From Gilliamella sp. Choc4-2 (GTDB taxonomy: Bacteria > Pseudomonadota > Gammaproteobacteria > Enterobacterales > Orbaceae), in contig NZ_LZHG01000018.1 of the NCBI RefSeq assembly GCF_001690355.1, positions 1 through 64,000 of the forward strand: a stretch of DNA of 64,000 nucleotides, read 5' to 3'. Position numbers and translations under genes: made by a program. Shown piece after piece: positions 18,479 through 27,847 of this stretch; position 1 is the stretch's first letter; the number at the start of each line of letters is the position of its first letter. The notes beneath the pieces were generated by a model. It did not search any database, was not told where the DNA came from, and was given only the letters and a program-made list of their open reading frames with translations.

Positions 18479-19056
18479 TCATGGCGAATTAAACATTGAA
18501 ACAAGGGAAATAGCTGATTCTTGGTAAAAGAGGATTTTACTGCCATGGTGTCCTTTTATTTTCTGCTTTACTACAGGAAGTGAAAGGTAAAATTCTTTAA
18601 TGTCTGCAACTTACCAATTTTTAGATTAAGTATCCGTATCATCAACCTTCCATACTAATTCACAATAGTAAATGTAATTATTCTTCCAGTTAAACCAGAT
18701 ATCATAAGGCTTGCACTTCAAAAGTGCTTGCTACTTTCTTGAATTTAGTGATCTTATTATTAAATAAATTGTGAGTTTTTAAATATTTTATAATGTAATT
18801 TTTATTTTTCCATGAGAAATCGGCTTTTTAGCGGCTTGTAAATCCCTTTACTTCCCATTTAGAGAAACTAACATTTTAATTTATATTAAAAATAATTCCT
18901 ATACAACTATAAGGAGAGTCTTTTTCTTGTTCAACATTTTTACTCTTTCCTGACTGTGAAGATTAAAGAATCAAATCCCCCATTATTTTGTGGTTGATCA
19001 CCAACACTTGTTATCAAATTTATTAACAACAACATAAACATTAAAATCGGATGCAT
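18479..19056 (-). pseudogene. Decayed YiiX-like (permuted NlpC/P60 peptidase) gene
   Basis: There is no long open frame, but translated pieces of the minus strand line up in order with YiiX-family hydrolases over the full expected length. A signal peptide-like start lies at 19056 (MHPILMFMLLLINLITSVG). Next is GDLIL followed by a stop and SSQSGKS, then SPYSCIGIIF. The catalytic region KPYDIWFNWKNN...YYCELVWKV is at 18644-18712, and the C-terminal part IKEFYLSLPVVKQKIKG runs into a stop at 18479. Several frameshifts and stops separate the pieces, so it is dead. It fills the gap between rnhB and ndh. The family assignment is from memory of E. coli YiiX. Confidence 0.7.
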
Positions 19057-19095
19057 TGAACTTACCGATAAAAACAGTCAATATTACAGAAAATA

Positions 19096-19133
19096 TAAAA
19101 AGCTACTTCAAAAAATATATATTCAAAGTAGCT
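19096..19133 (-). terminator. Rho-independent terminator of ndh
   Basis: On the minus strand AGCTACTT (19126-19133) pairs with AAGTAGCT (19101-19108), extended by wobble and A-T pairs, and is followed by TTTTTATATT. Confidence 0.8.
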
Positions 19134-19154
19134 ATTAATAATAGAAAGTGAGGG

Positions 19155-20432
19155 CTAATTTCTTTTGGTAAAAATAGAAGAAGATTTGGTTTTGTACATT
19201 ACTTTACTAGCACAAGAAAAACGAATTGTTCTAAAAATACCAATTAAGTTTGCTTGATGCATGCGATATAATAAACGATGAATTATCATTGCAAACCAAC
19301 CTTTAACACCCATTTCACTTTTACCAGCTAATTTAATGACACCTTGTGCTGTATTATGCAATGAAATAATGGTCCCATTATCGGTATATTTAAAGGATTT
19401 CATTGGTTGATTGTTTATCATACGGATAATATTGCTACAACAAATTTTAGCCATTTGATGAGCTGCTTGTGCTGTTGGTGGTGATGCACGACCTGAATCT
19501 TGCATAGCATAAGCACAATCACCAATAACAAAAATGTTATCATCACGTGTTGTTTGTAATGTTGGTTTTACTACTAATTGATTAGAACGGCTTGATTCTA
19601 AACTTGCAATTTGTTTTAAATAATCAGGCGCTTTTACACCTGCTGTCCAGATCATAATATCCGCTTTTATGGTATCGCCTTCTTTGGGATAAAATCCATC
19701 TCTTTCTGCTTTAGTAATCATCGTTTTAGTTAACACATGAATACCTTGATTTTCTAAAGTTTTGGTAATACTTAATGCAGTTTTTTCAGGAAGAGCAGGT
19801 AAAATACGATCTGTTGCTTCAATAACTGATATATCTAATTGATCTGAGCACATACCATTTTGTCGACATGTGCCAAATTCATCAACCATATGTGGTAACT
19901 CAGATGCTAATTCAACACCGGTTGCACCACCGCCTACAATGGCAACACGAATTTTGTCTTCAAACTTATTGGTATTAGAGCAAAAATCAGCAAATTTTGA
20001 TAACAATAACTCACGTAGCTGGAGTGCTGCATTTTGATCGTCCAAAAAGATACAATGTTCTTTAACGCCTGGAGTACCAAAATCATTAGAAGTACTACCT
20101 ATTGCTATGACTAAAATATCATAGGCAATAGAAATAGTTTCATTATTAGAATCAACGATAACAACTTGCTTATTATCGTGGTCAATATTAGTAAAGGCAC
20201 CTTGTGTGAATTGAAAATGATGTTGTAGGGCTTGTGCTGCATAATAGATATTATCCACTTGTTCATCTAGTACGCCTGTTGCAACTTCATGTAAAAGGGG
20301 TTTCCAAATGTGATAACTATTTTTATCGATTAACGTAATTTGGACTTCTTGATTTTTACCCAATTTATTGCCAAGATCAGTGGCTAACTCAAAACCACCA
20401 GCACCACCGCCAACAATAATTATTTTTTTCAT
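19155..20432 (-). CDS. ndh: Type II NADH:quinone oxidoreductase
   Basis: Ndh passes electrons from NADH to quinone at the inner face of the membrane without pumping protons. The 425-residue flavoprotein has an FAD-binding motif at the N-terminus (IVGGGAGGFELATDLG) and a second dinucleotide fold for NADH (AIVGGGATGVELASEL). VFVIGDCAYA is the FAD-contacting segment, and a C-terminal amphipathic region serves as membrane anchor. It is a single gene with its own terminator, divergent from the HlyD/permease operon. Confidence 0.93.
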   Translation of the reverse strand: MKKIIIVGGGAGGFELATDLGNKLGKNQEVQITLIDKNSYHIWKPLLHEVATGVLDEQVDNIYYAAQALQHHFQFTQGAFTNIDHDNKQVVIVDSNNETISIAYDILVIAIGSTSNDFGTPGVKEHCIFLDDQNAALQLRELLLSKFADFCSNTNKFEDKIRVAIVGGGATGVELASELPHMVDEFGTCRQNGMCSDQLDISVIEATDRILPALPEKTALSITKTLENQGIHVLTKTMITKAERDGFYPKEGDTIKADIMIWTAGVKAPDYLKQIASLESSRSNQLVVKPTLQTTRDDNIFVIGDCAYAMQDSGRASPPTAQAAHQMAKICCSNIIRMINNQPMKSFKYTDNGTIISLHNTAQGVIKLAGKSEMGVKGWFAMIIHRLLYRMHQANLIGIFRTIRFSCASKVMYKTKSSSIFTKRN

Positions 20433-20647
20433 ACTTTTTTTTCTACCTTATAATCACAATTATAAATATCATACTAAATAAGTAGGTTTTTATCTATAGC
20501 CTTTTGACTAATATCATTTATAAATAAAAACTATTAAAATCCATATTTACAATTATTAAAATAGTTTATTTTAATAACAAAGTTTGCTTCCAATCGATTA
20601 AATATAGGATAAATATTGTGCCAATTTTAAATTCAGTATGGGTTAAC

Positions 20648-20676
20648 TTGTGCAATTAAGGCACTTTTCGTATAAT
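20648..20676 (+). promoter_or_regulatory. Sigma-70 promoter for the HlyD/permease operon
   Basis: TTGTGC (20648-20653), 17 bases, then a perfect TATAAT (20671-20676). The first gene starts about 98 bases downstream, leaving a leader RNA. Confidence 0.6.
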
Positions 20677-20712
20677 GCACGGAAGGATTTTCTCGTATGT
20701 TATTTTAATTCT

Positions 20713-20749
20713 ACATAGAATTGCCTTAATTCTCTATGTCTTATCTTTT
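20713..20749 (+). terminator. Terminator-like hairpin in the leader (possible attenuator)
   Basis: ACATAGAATT and AATTCTCTATGT pair with a two-base bulge around the loop GCCTT. They are followed by CTTATCTTTTT. The hairpin lies between the promoter and the first gene, so it may limit transcription into the operon. The stem is A/T-rich and modest. Confidence 0.35.
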
Positions 20750-20773
20750 TAATATCACTCTATAAAGAATTTT

Positions 20774-21745
20774 ATGAATAAAAAAACTTTTATTAGTATT
20801 GTATTAATCGTTATTTTAATCTCCATGACGATATTAATACGTTCACACAATAGCCAACTTATTTTACAAGGTGAAGTTGACGCACCTAATGTTAGTATTG
20901 CGTCAAAAGCCAAAGGTCGTGTACAACTTATCCATGTTAACCGTGGAGATGATGTTAAACCTAATGATATTCTTATCACACTTGATAGCCCAGAGTTATT
21001 AGCCCAAGTCAAGGCAGCGGAAGCGGCATGTGAACAAGCCCAAGCTCAAGTTGCGTTATCTAATCATGGCACACGAGAAGAAAGCATTCGCTATTATGAA
21101 GCGCTACTTGAACAAGCGAAAGTTAATTATGAAAATGCATTGAAAGAATATAATCGAAACAAAGCTATCTCAGCTAAAGGTTATGTATCACAATCCATAT
21201 TAGATAGCGCGTTAAAAACTCGTGATGCCGCCTTTCAACAAGTTCAATCAGCACAAGCTAATTTAGATCAAGCTAAAAATGGTGATCGTACTGAGCAGCG
21301 TGAAATTTACGCAGCAAAATTAAAAGAAGCCGAAGAACAACTTAAACAGCTACAAATTCAATATGATGATTTACAAGTTAAAGCTCCCGTTGGTGGTGAA
21401 ATTGGTTCAATACCTGCGGAAGTTGGTGAATTATTTAATGCTAATAGCCCATTATTAACAGTTATTCGCCTACCAGATGCTTACTTTGTATTTAATCTTC
21501 GGGAAAATATTATGCCTAACGTACATAAAGGTGATCACATTAAGCTTGAAGTGCCAGCATTAGGTAATAAAGAAATAGAAGCTGAAATTCGATATATTGC
21601 GCCAATGGGAGATTATGCGACCAAACGAGCAACGCGTGCAACAGGTGATTTTGATTTAAAAACCTTTGAAGTTAGACTATATCCGCTTACCCATATTGAA
21701 GGTTTACGTGCAGGTATGAGCACCTTATGGAAATTAGACAATTAA
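20774..21745 (+). CDS. HlyD-family periplasmic adaptor (membrane fusion protein)
   Basis: This 323-residue protein has one N-terminal membrane anchor (residues 5-24). A biotinyl-lipoyl half-domain follows (VSIASKAKGRVQLIHVNRGD), then a long coiled-coil hairpin (about 80-195, rich in Ala/Gln/Lys), the second lipoyl half (QVKAPVGGEIGSIPAEVGE) and a beta-barrel domain. Such adaptors link inner-membrane exporters to the outer membrane. It is the first gene before two ABC-2 type permeases and resembles the YhiI/YbhG group. The cargo cannot be deduced. Confidence 0.88.
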   Translation: MNKKTFISIVLIVILISMTILIRSHNSQLILQGEVDAPNVSIASKAKGRVQLIHVNRGDDVKPNDILITLDSPELLAQVKAAEAACEQAQAQVALSNHGTREESIRYYEALLEQAKVNYENALKEYNRNKAISAKGYVSQSILDSALKTRDAAFQQVQSAQANLDQAKNGDRTEQREIYAAKLKEAEEQLKQLQIQYDDLQVKAPVGGEIGSIPAEVGELFNANSPLLTVIRLPDAYFVFNLRENIMPNVHKGDHIKLEVPALGNKEIEAEIRYIAPMGDYATKRATRATGDFDLKTFEVRLYPLTHIEGLRAGMSTLWKLDN

Positions 21746-22860
21746 TGTTAGATTTCTGGAATCGTTTCAAAACAGCATATAATCAAGAAGTATTGCAAAT
21801 ATTTAAGCGATTTACTTCTCATTGGTTAATGTGGATTTTACCACTGCTTATTTTCGTCATAATTAGCAGTATCTTCTACCGAGGTGTATTGTTTGATCTG
21901 CCTGTTGCTTATATTGACCAAGACAAAAGCACATTATCACGCGAAATCGTACGTAATCTTAATGCTGGAGCACATGCAAACCTTATCAATTATGATAACC
22001 AACTTTCAGTAGCGGAACGAGATTTACAAAAAGCAAAAATTTACGCCATATTATATATTCCACCAAATTTCGAGGCGGATGTCTTATCAGGTCGTCAACC
22101 AACACCTATGCTTTATTATAATGCATTATATTACAGCGCAGGGTTATATTCTATTATGGATTACTCGGGATTAATTGCAGTATTAAATACACAGTATCGA
22201 ACCACATTGGCAACCAGTATTGGATTGCCAGTTCCACCACTTGCGAAAGTCAATTTTAATTATGATGGTTTATTTAATGCAAGTGGTAACTCTCTATATT
22301 TCCAGCAGTTTTCAGCGGTGGTCCATTTATTACAATTATTTGTTATCACAACAACAATTTATATTTTATCGCAATTACCAAAACGGACACGAGCAAACTA
22401 CCCTTTTGTATTAGGAAAATTAGCACCTTATACTATTTGGTATACAATGTTGCTCATTTTCGAAATTGCCTTGTTAGTTGTGCTTTCTCACGCCAAAGTA
22501 TCTGGTTCGCCTTTTGCCATGATGACCGTCGTATTTTTCTATGTGATTGCAGCACAAAGTATCGGTATTTTACTATTTACTTTTACCAAAAACGCAATTG
22601 ATGCCTATACTTATATTGGTATACTGGTTGGACTTGCCTTAACTTATTCAGGTATTGTAGTGCCTGAACTTTCAATGCCTTGGATAGCCAGATTTATTTC
22701 ATCGCTCGAACCATTAACCTATGCGCTTAACAAATTATTCGATCTCTTTTTACGGCATTCGAATTACCTATCTGTGTTTAAAACCTGTGGTATATTAATG
22801 ATCTACCCAATCATTATTACCGTGTTAGTTAGAAAACGGCTAGTAAAGCGTTTGCATTAA
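21745..22860 (+). CDS. ABC-2 type transporter permease (first of two)
   Basis: This protein has one N-terminal membrane segment (WILPLLIFVIISSIF), a large extracytoplasmic domain of about 150 residues (LPVAYIDQDKSTLSREIVRN marks the family), and five C-terminal membrane segments. It resembles YhhJ/YbhS-like permeases. I start at the ATG overlapping the upstream stop (TAATG); a frame six codons longer is open from 21727. No ATP-binding subunit is encoded beside it, which is odd for this family. Confidence 0.82.
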   Translation: MLDFWNRFKTAYNQEVLQIFKRFTSHWLMWILPLLIFVIISSIFYRGVLFDLPVAYIDQDKSTLSREIVRNLNAGAHANLINYDNQLSVAERDLQKAKIYAILYIPPNFEADVLSGRQPTPMLYYNALYYSAGLYSIMDYSGLIAVLNTQYRTTLATSIGLPVPPLAKVNFNYDGLFNASGNSLYFQQFSAVVHLLQLFVITTTIYILSQLPKRTRANYPFVLGKLAPYTIWYTMLLIFEIALLVVLSHAKVSGSPFAMMTVVFFYVIAAQSIGILLFTFTKNAIDAYTYIGILVGLALTYSGIVVPELSMPWIARFISSLEPLTYALNKLFDLFLRHSNYLSVFKTCGILMIYPIIITVLVRKRLVKRLH

Positions 22861-22879
22861 CAGCAAAAGGATAAATCAA

Positions 22880-24043
22880 ATGCTTAAAATGTTTTGGTCT
22901 TCATTTTTAAAAATATTCTTTTTAATGTTAATGCGACCGATATGGTTACTACTACTATTATCTGTTTCATTGATGAGCTTAGTCTATATTAATGGCACAA
23001 TAACTAACTTACCTGTTGCGATTGTTGATCAAGATCACACTCCGACTAGCCGCGGTTTAATAAGATCATTAGAAACCAGTTCTAAAATTGGCACAATTAT
23101 CTACGAAAGTTCGCTACAAGCATATGATGACATCAATAATCGTAAGCTTTTTGCGGTTATCACAATACCTAGAGATTTTGAAAAACGACTATTAAGTGGT
23201 GAAGAAGTGACTATTCCAGCTTATGGTGATGCATCAAGCCGTTTAGCAAATGGATTGATTCAAGTGGATATTAAAGGTATCTATCAACAAATATTAACCC
23301 AATACAACACACGAATAATGCGTAATTCTGGATTTTCAGATGAGCAAATTAAAATTATTTTATCGCCAATAAAAGCACAAACTGAGCCTCTTTACAATGC
23401 AGGAATAAGCTTTGCAGCTATTACCTTTCCTGGCTTATTAGTCATGCTATTACAACACTCTTTTTTAATTGCTTCAACACGCATAAATATAACCTTAAAC
23501 TCTTTACCTCAAGGTAGACCGCCTAAAATTGTAATTTTAGGTAGCTTATGTGGTTTATTACCAATCTGGTTATTTTTATCTATTGTGCTATTTGGTTTAT
23601 GGCCTTGGGTACTTGGTTATCGACAATTGGCTGGTATCATTGAAATATTAACCATGACTTTCCCCTTACTATTAGGCGCATTAGGATTAAGCAAATTATT
23701 AACCGAATGTTTACGTCGAACTGAAATGATCTACCTAACATTAGCATTTTTGACCACACCGGTATTCTACCTTTCAGGAACGATTTGGCCAATTGATGCT
23801 ATGCCACATTGGGTACAATTTGTCACCTATTTACTCCCTTCTACTTGGGCAACCAACATGATTGCAGGTGTAAACCAAATGGGGCTAGGCTTATCAGATA
23901 ATTTATATAATATTTTTATGATACTTTTACTTGGTATAATATACAGTGCATTAGGTTTGTTTATTTCAGCGTTAAGAGAAGGTCGAGCACGCCGATTATT
24001 TAAAAAAGAAAACTACATGAAAAAAACAATCGATAAATTGTAA
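22880..24043 (+). CDS. ABC-2 type transporter permease (second of two)
   Basis: This 387-residue protein has the same architecture as its upstream neighbour: an N-terminal membrane segment, an extracytoplasmic domain beginning LPVAIVDQDHTPTSRGLIRS, and a C-terminal five-helix block (SGTIWPIDAMPHWVQ in the last loop). The two paralogues would pair as a heterodimer. A good AGGAT ribosome-binding site precedes the start. The operon ends here without an ATPase gene. Confidence 0.82.
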   Translation: MLKMFWSSFLKIFFLMLMRPIWLLLLLSVSLMSLVYINGTITNLPVAIVDQDHTPTSRGLIRSLETSSKIGTIIYESSLQAYDDINNRKLFAVITIPRDFEKRLLSGEEVTIPAYGDASSRLANGLIQVDIKGIYQQILTQYNTRIMRNSGFSDEQIKIILSPIKAQTEPLYNAGISFAAITFPGLLVMLLQHSFLIASTRINITLNSLPQGRPPKIVILGSLCGLLPIWLFLSIVLFGLWPWVLGYRQLAGIIEILTMTFPLLLGALGLSKLLTECLRRTEMIYLTLAFLTTPVFYLSGTIWPIDAMPHWVQFVTYLLPSTWATNMIAGVNQMGLGLSDNLYNIFMILLLGIIYSALGLFISALREGRARRLFKKENYMKKTIDKL

Positions 24044-24280
24044 CGTTTAATTATCTCCAACCGATATATGATAAGCACTAATTTAAAAATTGTTTTAATA
24101 ACAGTGCTTCGAAGTGTTAACGGTAATTATTAGCATAGCAATCTTATAGAAATAGAGTAATAACATCGTCTAATATCACCGCTTTTTATAAAATAGCATT
24201 TTCATTATTGATAGCGTGAACCCTGTTTTTATTCCTGTTATGATTGCTAAAAAATTTTTATTCAATTAAATAAATTATTA

Positions 24281-25183
24281 ATGTACATGAAATATTACCC
24301 ATGGATGATCAGTTTACGCTTAAAAACACTACCGCTTTCGCTTTGTTCAATAGTAGTAGGTAATGCACTGGCTTACTGGCAGTATCAATTTAATTTTTGG
24401 ATAATGTTACTGGCAATCATTACAGCTTCGTTATTGCAAATTCTTTCTAACTTAGCTAATGATTATGGCGATGCCATTAAAGGGACCGACAAACTAAATC
24501 TTACTGCACACGCTAGAGGAATTCAGCTAGGTTTAATTACCCTCAAGCAATTAAAAATTGCTTTACAAATTAACATAATATTATGTGTTTTTGCTGGAAT
24601 AAGTTTACTCACTCTTGCTTGTAACACCCTGTATGAATTATACGGTTTTATCGTGCTAGGATTACTATCAATTATTGCTGCTATTACTTACACTGTTGGC
24701 AAAAAGCCTTATGGATATATAGGTCTTGGTGATTTATCGGTATTAATATTTTTTGGTTTAATCGGCGTAATAGGAAGTTATTACTTACAAACCAAAACAT
24801 TGTCATTTTTTATTATATTTCCAGCATTAGGTTGTGGTTTATTATCAGTTGCAGTACTCAATATTAACAATTTACGTGATCTTGAAAGTGACAAAAAAAA
24901 TCATAAACGAACTTTAATTGTATTAATAGGAAAAAAGCTAGGGCAGATTTATCATCTCATCTTATTAATAGCTGCATTATTCTGCTTTAGTTTATTTGCT
25001 TACCATACATTACAATCGATTTGGGCATGGCTATTTATGCTGATATCACCACTGTTTATCAAACATATTTTTGCTGTTTTTCGGTTTAAAACAGCAAAAG
25101 ATGCCACACCTTTATTGTTGCAGATGGTCAAGCTTGCTTTATTAACTAATTTACTTTATTGTTCTGGTATTATGTTGAGCTAG
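24281..25183 (+). CDS. menA: 1,4-dihydroxy-2-naphthoate polyprenyltransferase MenA
   Basis: MenA attaches the isoprenoid tail to 1,4-dihydroxy-2-naphthoate, giving demethylmenaquinone for anaerobic respiration. The 300-residue UbiA-family membrane protein has about eight to nine helices. The prenyl-diphosphate/Mg2+ motif NLANDYGDAIKGTD and the second Asp-rich segment NNLRDLESDKKN are present. The start may be this ATG or the one two codons later; neither has a strong ribosome-binding site. Upstream neighbour of rraA, as in E. coli. Confidence 0.92.
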   Translation: MYMKYYPWMISLRLKTLPLSLCSIVVGNALAYWQYQFNFWIMLLAIITASLLQILSNLANDYGDAIKGTDKLNLTAHARGIQLGLITLKQLKIALQINIILCVFAGISLLTLACNTLYELYGFIVLGLLSIIAAITYTVGKKPYGYIGLGDLSVLIFFGLIGVIGSYYLQTKTLSFFIIFPALGCGLLSVAVLNINNLRDLESDKKNHKRTLIVLIGKKLGQIYHLILLIAALFCFSLFAYHTLQSIWAWLFMLISPLFIKHIFAVFRFKTAKDATPLLLQMVKLALLTNLLYCSGIMLS

Positions 25184-25272
25184 TTCACGTTTATTTAAAT
25201 TTAATATCGTGTTACTCAATGTTGGGGTTATACTAGATAAACTTAAATATGAAGGCTAAAGGAGACTTGACT

Positions 25273-25764
25273 ATGGAGTTTGATACTTCAATTCTTTGTG
25301 ATTATTACCCAGAAGATGTTAACGTGGTGGAACCAATATTCAGTAATTTTGGTGGCGTAGCATCATTTTCAGGTCAGGCCGTAACAGTGAAATGTTTTGA
25401 AGATAACGGGTTACTATATGAAATTTTACAATCAAATGGATCAGGTAAAATCCTTGTTATTGATGGAGGGGGGTCTGTTCGTCGTGCATTAATTGACGCA
25501 GAACTAATCGATATTGCCGTTCAAAATCAATGGGAAGGAATTATTGTGTATGGTGCCGTTCGACAGGTGGATTACCTTGCTGAAGCTGAAATTGGAATAC
25601 AAGCATTAGCTGCAATTCCAGTGGGAGCTGAAGATCAAGGGGTTGGTGAACTAGACATTAGAGTTAATTTTGGCGGTGTAACCTTCTTTTCGGGGGATTT
25701 TGTCTATGCTGATAATACAGGCATTATTCTTTCAGAAATTGCGCTAGAAATTGAAGATAAATAA
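25273..25764 (+). CDS. rraA: Regulator of ribonuclease activity A
   Basis: RraA binds RNase E and the degradosome helicases and slows mRNA decay. The protein (163 residues) aligns throughout with E. coli RraA, for example [40 protein letters not shown] and [11 protein letters not shown]. The start chosen gives [10 protein letters not shown], equivalent to the family start, with AAAGGAG 9 bases upstream. A longer frame from 25249 would swallow that site. It is followed by a strong hairpin. Confidence 0.95.
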   Translation: MEFDTSILCDYYPEDVNVVEPIFSNFGGVASFSGQAVTVKCFEDNGLLYEILQSNGSGKILVIDGGGSVRRALIDAELIDIAVQNQWEGIIVYGAVRQVDYLAEAEIGIQALAAIPVGAEDQGVGELDIRVNFGGVTFFSGDFVYADNTGIILSEIALEIEDK

Positions 25765-25776
25765 AAATAGTTTATA

Positions 25777-25796
25777 CCGCCGATGTCTATCGGCGG
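25777..25796 (+). terminator. Terminator after rraA
   Basis: A perfect 8-bp G/C-rich stem CCGCCGAT/ATCGGCGG with loop GTCT is followed by a T-rich but interrupted tail (AGTTTATATTT). It also faces the end of dprA. Confidence 0.75.
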
Positions 25797-25843
25797 AGTT
25801 TATATTTAACAGCCTATCTTTCTAAAGCTTTTAAAAAAATTTT

Positions 25844-26944
25844 TTAAATGACTCGATTGCGAATATAACCGCCTGTAACAGTTTTAATTAATCCTGCTAG
25901 TTCCATATCTAACAATTTAACGGTTATCTCGGCTATTGATAAATTTACCTGCTCAGCAATCAAATCAACAGGGATTGGCTCATGATGAATCACAGCAAAA
26001 ATGTCAGGGTACAAAACAGTCTGTGTTGATTCTGTATATTGATTGGTTGAACTATTATTAATCGACAAATAACCGCAATAGTGTTCTAAAATATCGGTTG
26101 GTTGCGTTACTAAATAAGCCCCTTGCTTGATTAAATAATGGGTGCCGTGGCAATTTTCATTATCAATTTCCCCTGGTAAGGCAAACACATCACGATTTTG
26201 CTCAAGCGCATAACGTGCGGTGATTAGCGATCCACTTTTTTCCGAAGCTTCAATCACAAAAGTGCCCAAACTCAATCCGCTAATAATACGGTTACGCCTA
26301 GGAAAATATTCTGATCTTGCCTCCTTGAAAGGTAAAAACTCAGACACTAATGCGCCGTTTTGTGCCAAAATATCATTTGCAAGTTTAAGATTTGTTCTAG
26401 GCACAATATTGGCAACACCGCTGCCTAAAACCGCAATTGTATTGCCAGATACTTCAAGCGCTCCTCGATGACAAATCGCATCTAGCCCTAATGCTAAACC
26501 GCTTGTGATAGTTAACCCATTAATGGCCAATTCGCTAGCAAAAAATCGTCCCCATTGTGCTCCATATTCACTAAATTGGCGACTGCCTACCATAGCAATT
26601 TGCGGTGTTTGCAATAATTGTTTATTGCCTATAACAAAAAGCAAAAGTGGTGGGGCTTTGATCTGCTTAAGTAATAAAGGGTAATCAACATCACAGTAAG
26701 CAATAAGGTGTTTTTGAAAGCCAGAACTGTATAACCAGTCCAGAATAGGTTCAAAATGCAGATAAGAAACATCCCAAAAGCAAAATTTTTGCGTTTCGCT
26801 TAACCCTATTTTATCCAAAATAAAATCAACATTTTTTATCTTCTTTGGAAGACCAGCTGTAAAAAATTGGCTAATTTTTTTAAAAATTACAAGTTTACCT
26901 TGCCCTAGCATTGAAATTCGTAATAAAAATTCATAGTTACTCAT
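25844..26944 (-). CDS. dprA: DNA processing protein DprA (Smf)
   Basis: DprA protects incoming single-stranded DNA and loads RecA during natural transformation. The 366-residue protein has an N-terminal helical region and the central Rossmann-like DprA domain at about 100-300 (AMVGSRQFSEYG, TSGLALGLDAICHRGAL, RNRIISGLS, GSLITARYALE). A winged-helix C-terminus sits at about 310-366. It is divergent from def, the common gammaproteobacterial arrangement. The gene looks intact, so competence is possible, but no other competence gene is in the window. Confidence 0.94.
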   Translation of the reverse strand: MSNYEFLLRISMLGQGKLVIFKKISQFFTAGLPKKIKNVDFILDKIGLSETQKFCFWDVSYLHFEPILDWLYSSGFQKHLIAYCDVDYPLLLKQIKAPPLLLFVIGNKQLLQTPQIAMVGSRQFSEYGAQWGRFFASELAINGLTITSGLALGLDAICHRGALEVSGNTIAVLGSGVANIVPRTNLKLANDILAQNGALVSEFLPFKEARSEYFPRRNRIISGLSLGTFVIEASEKSGSLITARYALEQNRDVFALPGEIDNENCHGTHYLIKQGAYLVTQPTDILEHYCGYLSINNSSTNQYTESTQTVLYPDIFAVIHHEPIPVDLIAEQVNLSIAEITVKLLDMELAGLIKTVTGGYIRNRVI

Positions 26945-27098
26945 TATTGTTATTCATCATTCAAATATAATTATGGGGGTTGAATTGATAAGATAAATAT
27001 TATCAATAGCCAACAAAGGCTATTCACAGACACTATAAACATTTACAATGTCCACAATATTGAAAACCCAAACATTTGAGGAGTAGATCGAAGAATTT

Positions 27099-27611
27099 AT
27101 GGCTATTTTACCAGTATTACGTTTTCCTGATGAGCGACTACGCAAAATTGCAAAACCTGTTACAGCGTTTACGCCAGAATTACAAACCACTATTGATAAT
27201 ATGGTTGAAACCATGTACGCCGAAAATGGAATAGGGCTTGCAGCTACACAAGTAAATATACATGAACAAATTATTGTGATTGATGTAACAGAAGATAAAA
27301 GCCATGTTTATGTGATTATTAATCCAGAAGTGATTAGCCAAGAAGGTGAAACAGGTATTGAAGAAGGATGCTTATCGGTACCCGATTGTCGAGGTTTTGT
27401 GCCAAGGGCTGAAAAAATCAAAATTAAAGCACTCGATCGTAATGGCAAACCTTACGAAATTGAAGCCGATGAATTGCTTGCGATTTGTATTCAACATGAA
27501 ATGGATCACTTAAAAGGTAAGCTCTTTGTTGATTATCTATCACCATTAAAACGCCAGCGCATTGAACAAAAAATGAAAAAATTAACTCGTGAAGAGCAAA
27601 AAAGCAAATAA
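27099..27611 (+). CDS. def: Peptide deformylase
   Basis: Def removes the formyl group from nascent proteins. The three family motifs are present: [16 protein letters not shown] with metal ligand C91, and QHEMDHL with H133, E134 and H137. It is 170 residues long, with a GAGG-like site upstream. In most relatives fmt (Met-tRNA formyltransferase) follows immediately. Here the next 700 bp contain only a hairpin and gene remnants, so fmt must be elsewhere. Confidence 0.96.
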   Translation: MAILPVLRFPDERLRKIAKPVTAFTPELQTTIDNMVETMYAENGIGLAATQVNIHEQIIVIDVTEDKSHVYVIINPEVISQEGETGIEEGCLSVPDCRGFVPRAEKIKIKALDRNGKPYEIEADELLAICIQHEMDHLKGKLFVDYLSPLKRQRIEQKMKKLTREEQKSK

Positions 27612-27621
27612 AATCATCAAA

Positions 27622-27677
27622 ATTTACGCGGTATCTAAACTGGTTTTAAAAAATGGGTTTTATCTTATCGCGTAAAT
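27622..27677 (+). terminator. Hairpin after def, probable terminator
   Basis: ATTTACGCG and CGCGTAAAT form a perfect 9-bp stem enclosing a 38-base loop with its own weak AAAC/GTTT pairing. ATCTTTTATAG follows. The loop is long for a classic terminator. Confidence 0.5.
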
Positions 27678-27847
27678 ATCTTTTATAGACTATTCCAAAA
27701 TAAGTGCTGTGATAATTAACAAATTCCCAGCTATTGCCTATCGTAAATAGTAGAATTGAACTAAATTAAAGACGAAGATTAACTCCTTTGATTATTTAAA
27801 AAGGGCATATTACTTTTCGATAATCAATTTTATTATTTCACAAATGA

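Larger units (their letters stand above)
20433..20773. other. Divergent control region of ndh and the HlyD/permease operon
   Basis: No gene is present. The plus strand has a promoter at 20648-20676. About 37 bases after its -10 box is a leader hairpin (20713-20739) with a T-rich tail. The ndh side is featureless A/T-rich DNA; no clear FNR site was seen. Confidence 0.5.

Noticed and set aside
24073-24109. AAGCACT/AGTGCTT inverted repeat after the second permease
   Set aside because: Seven-base arms with a 23-base loop and no T-tract in the direction of transcription; too weak to call a terminator.
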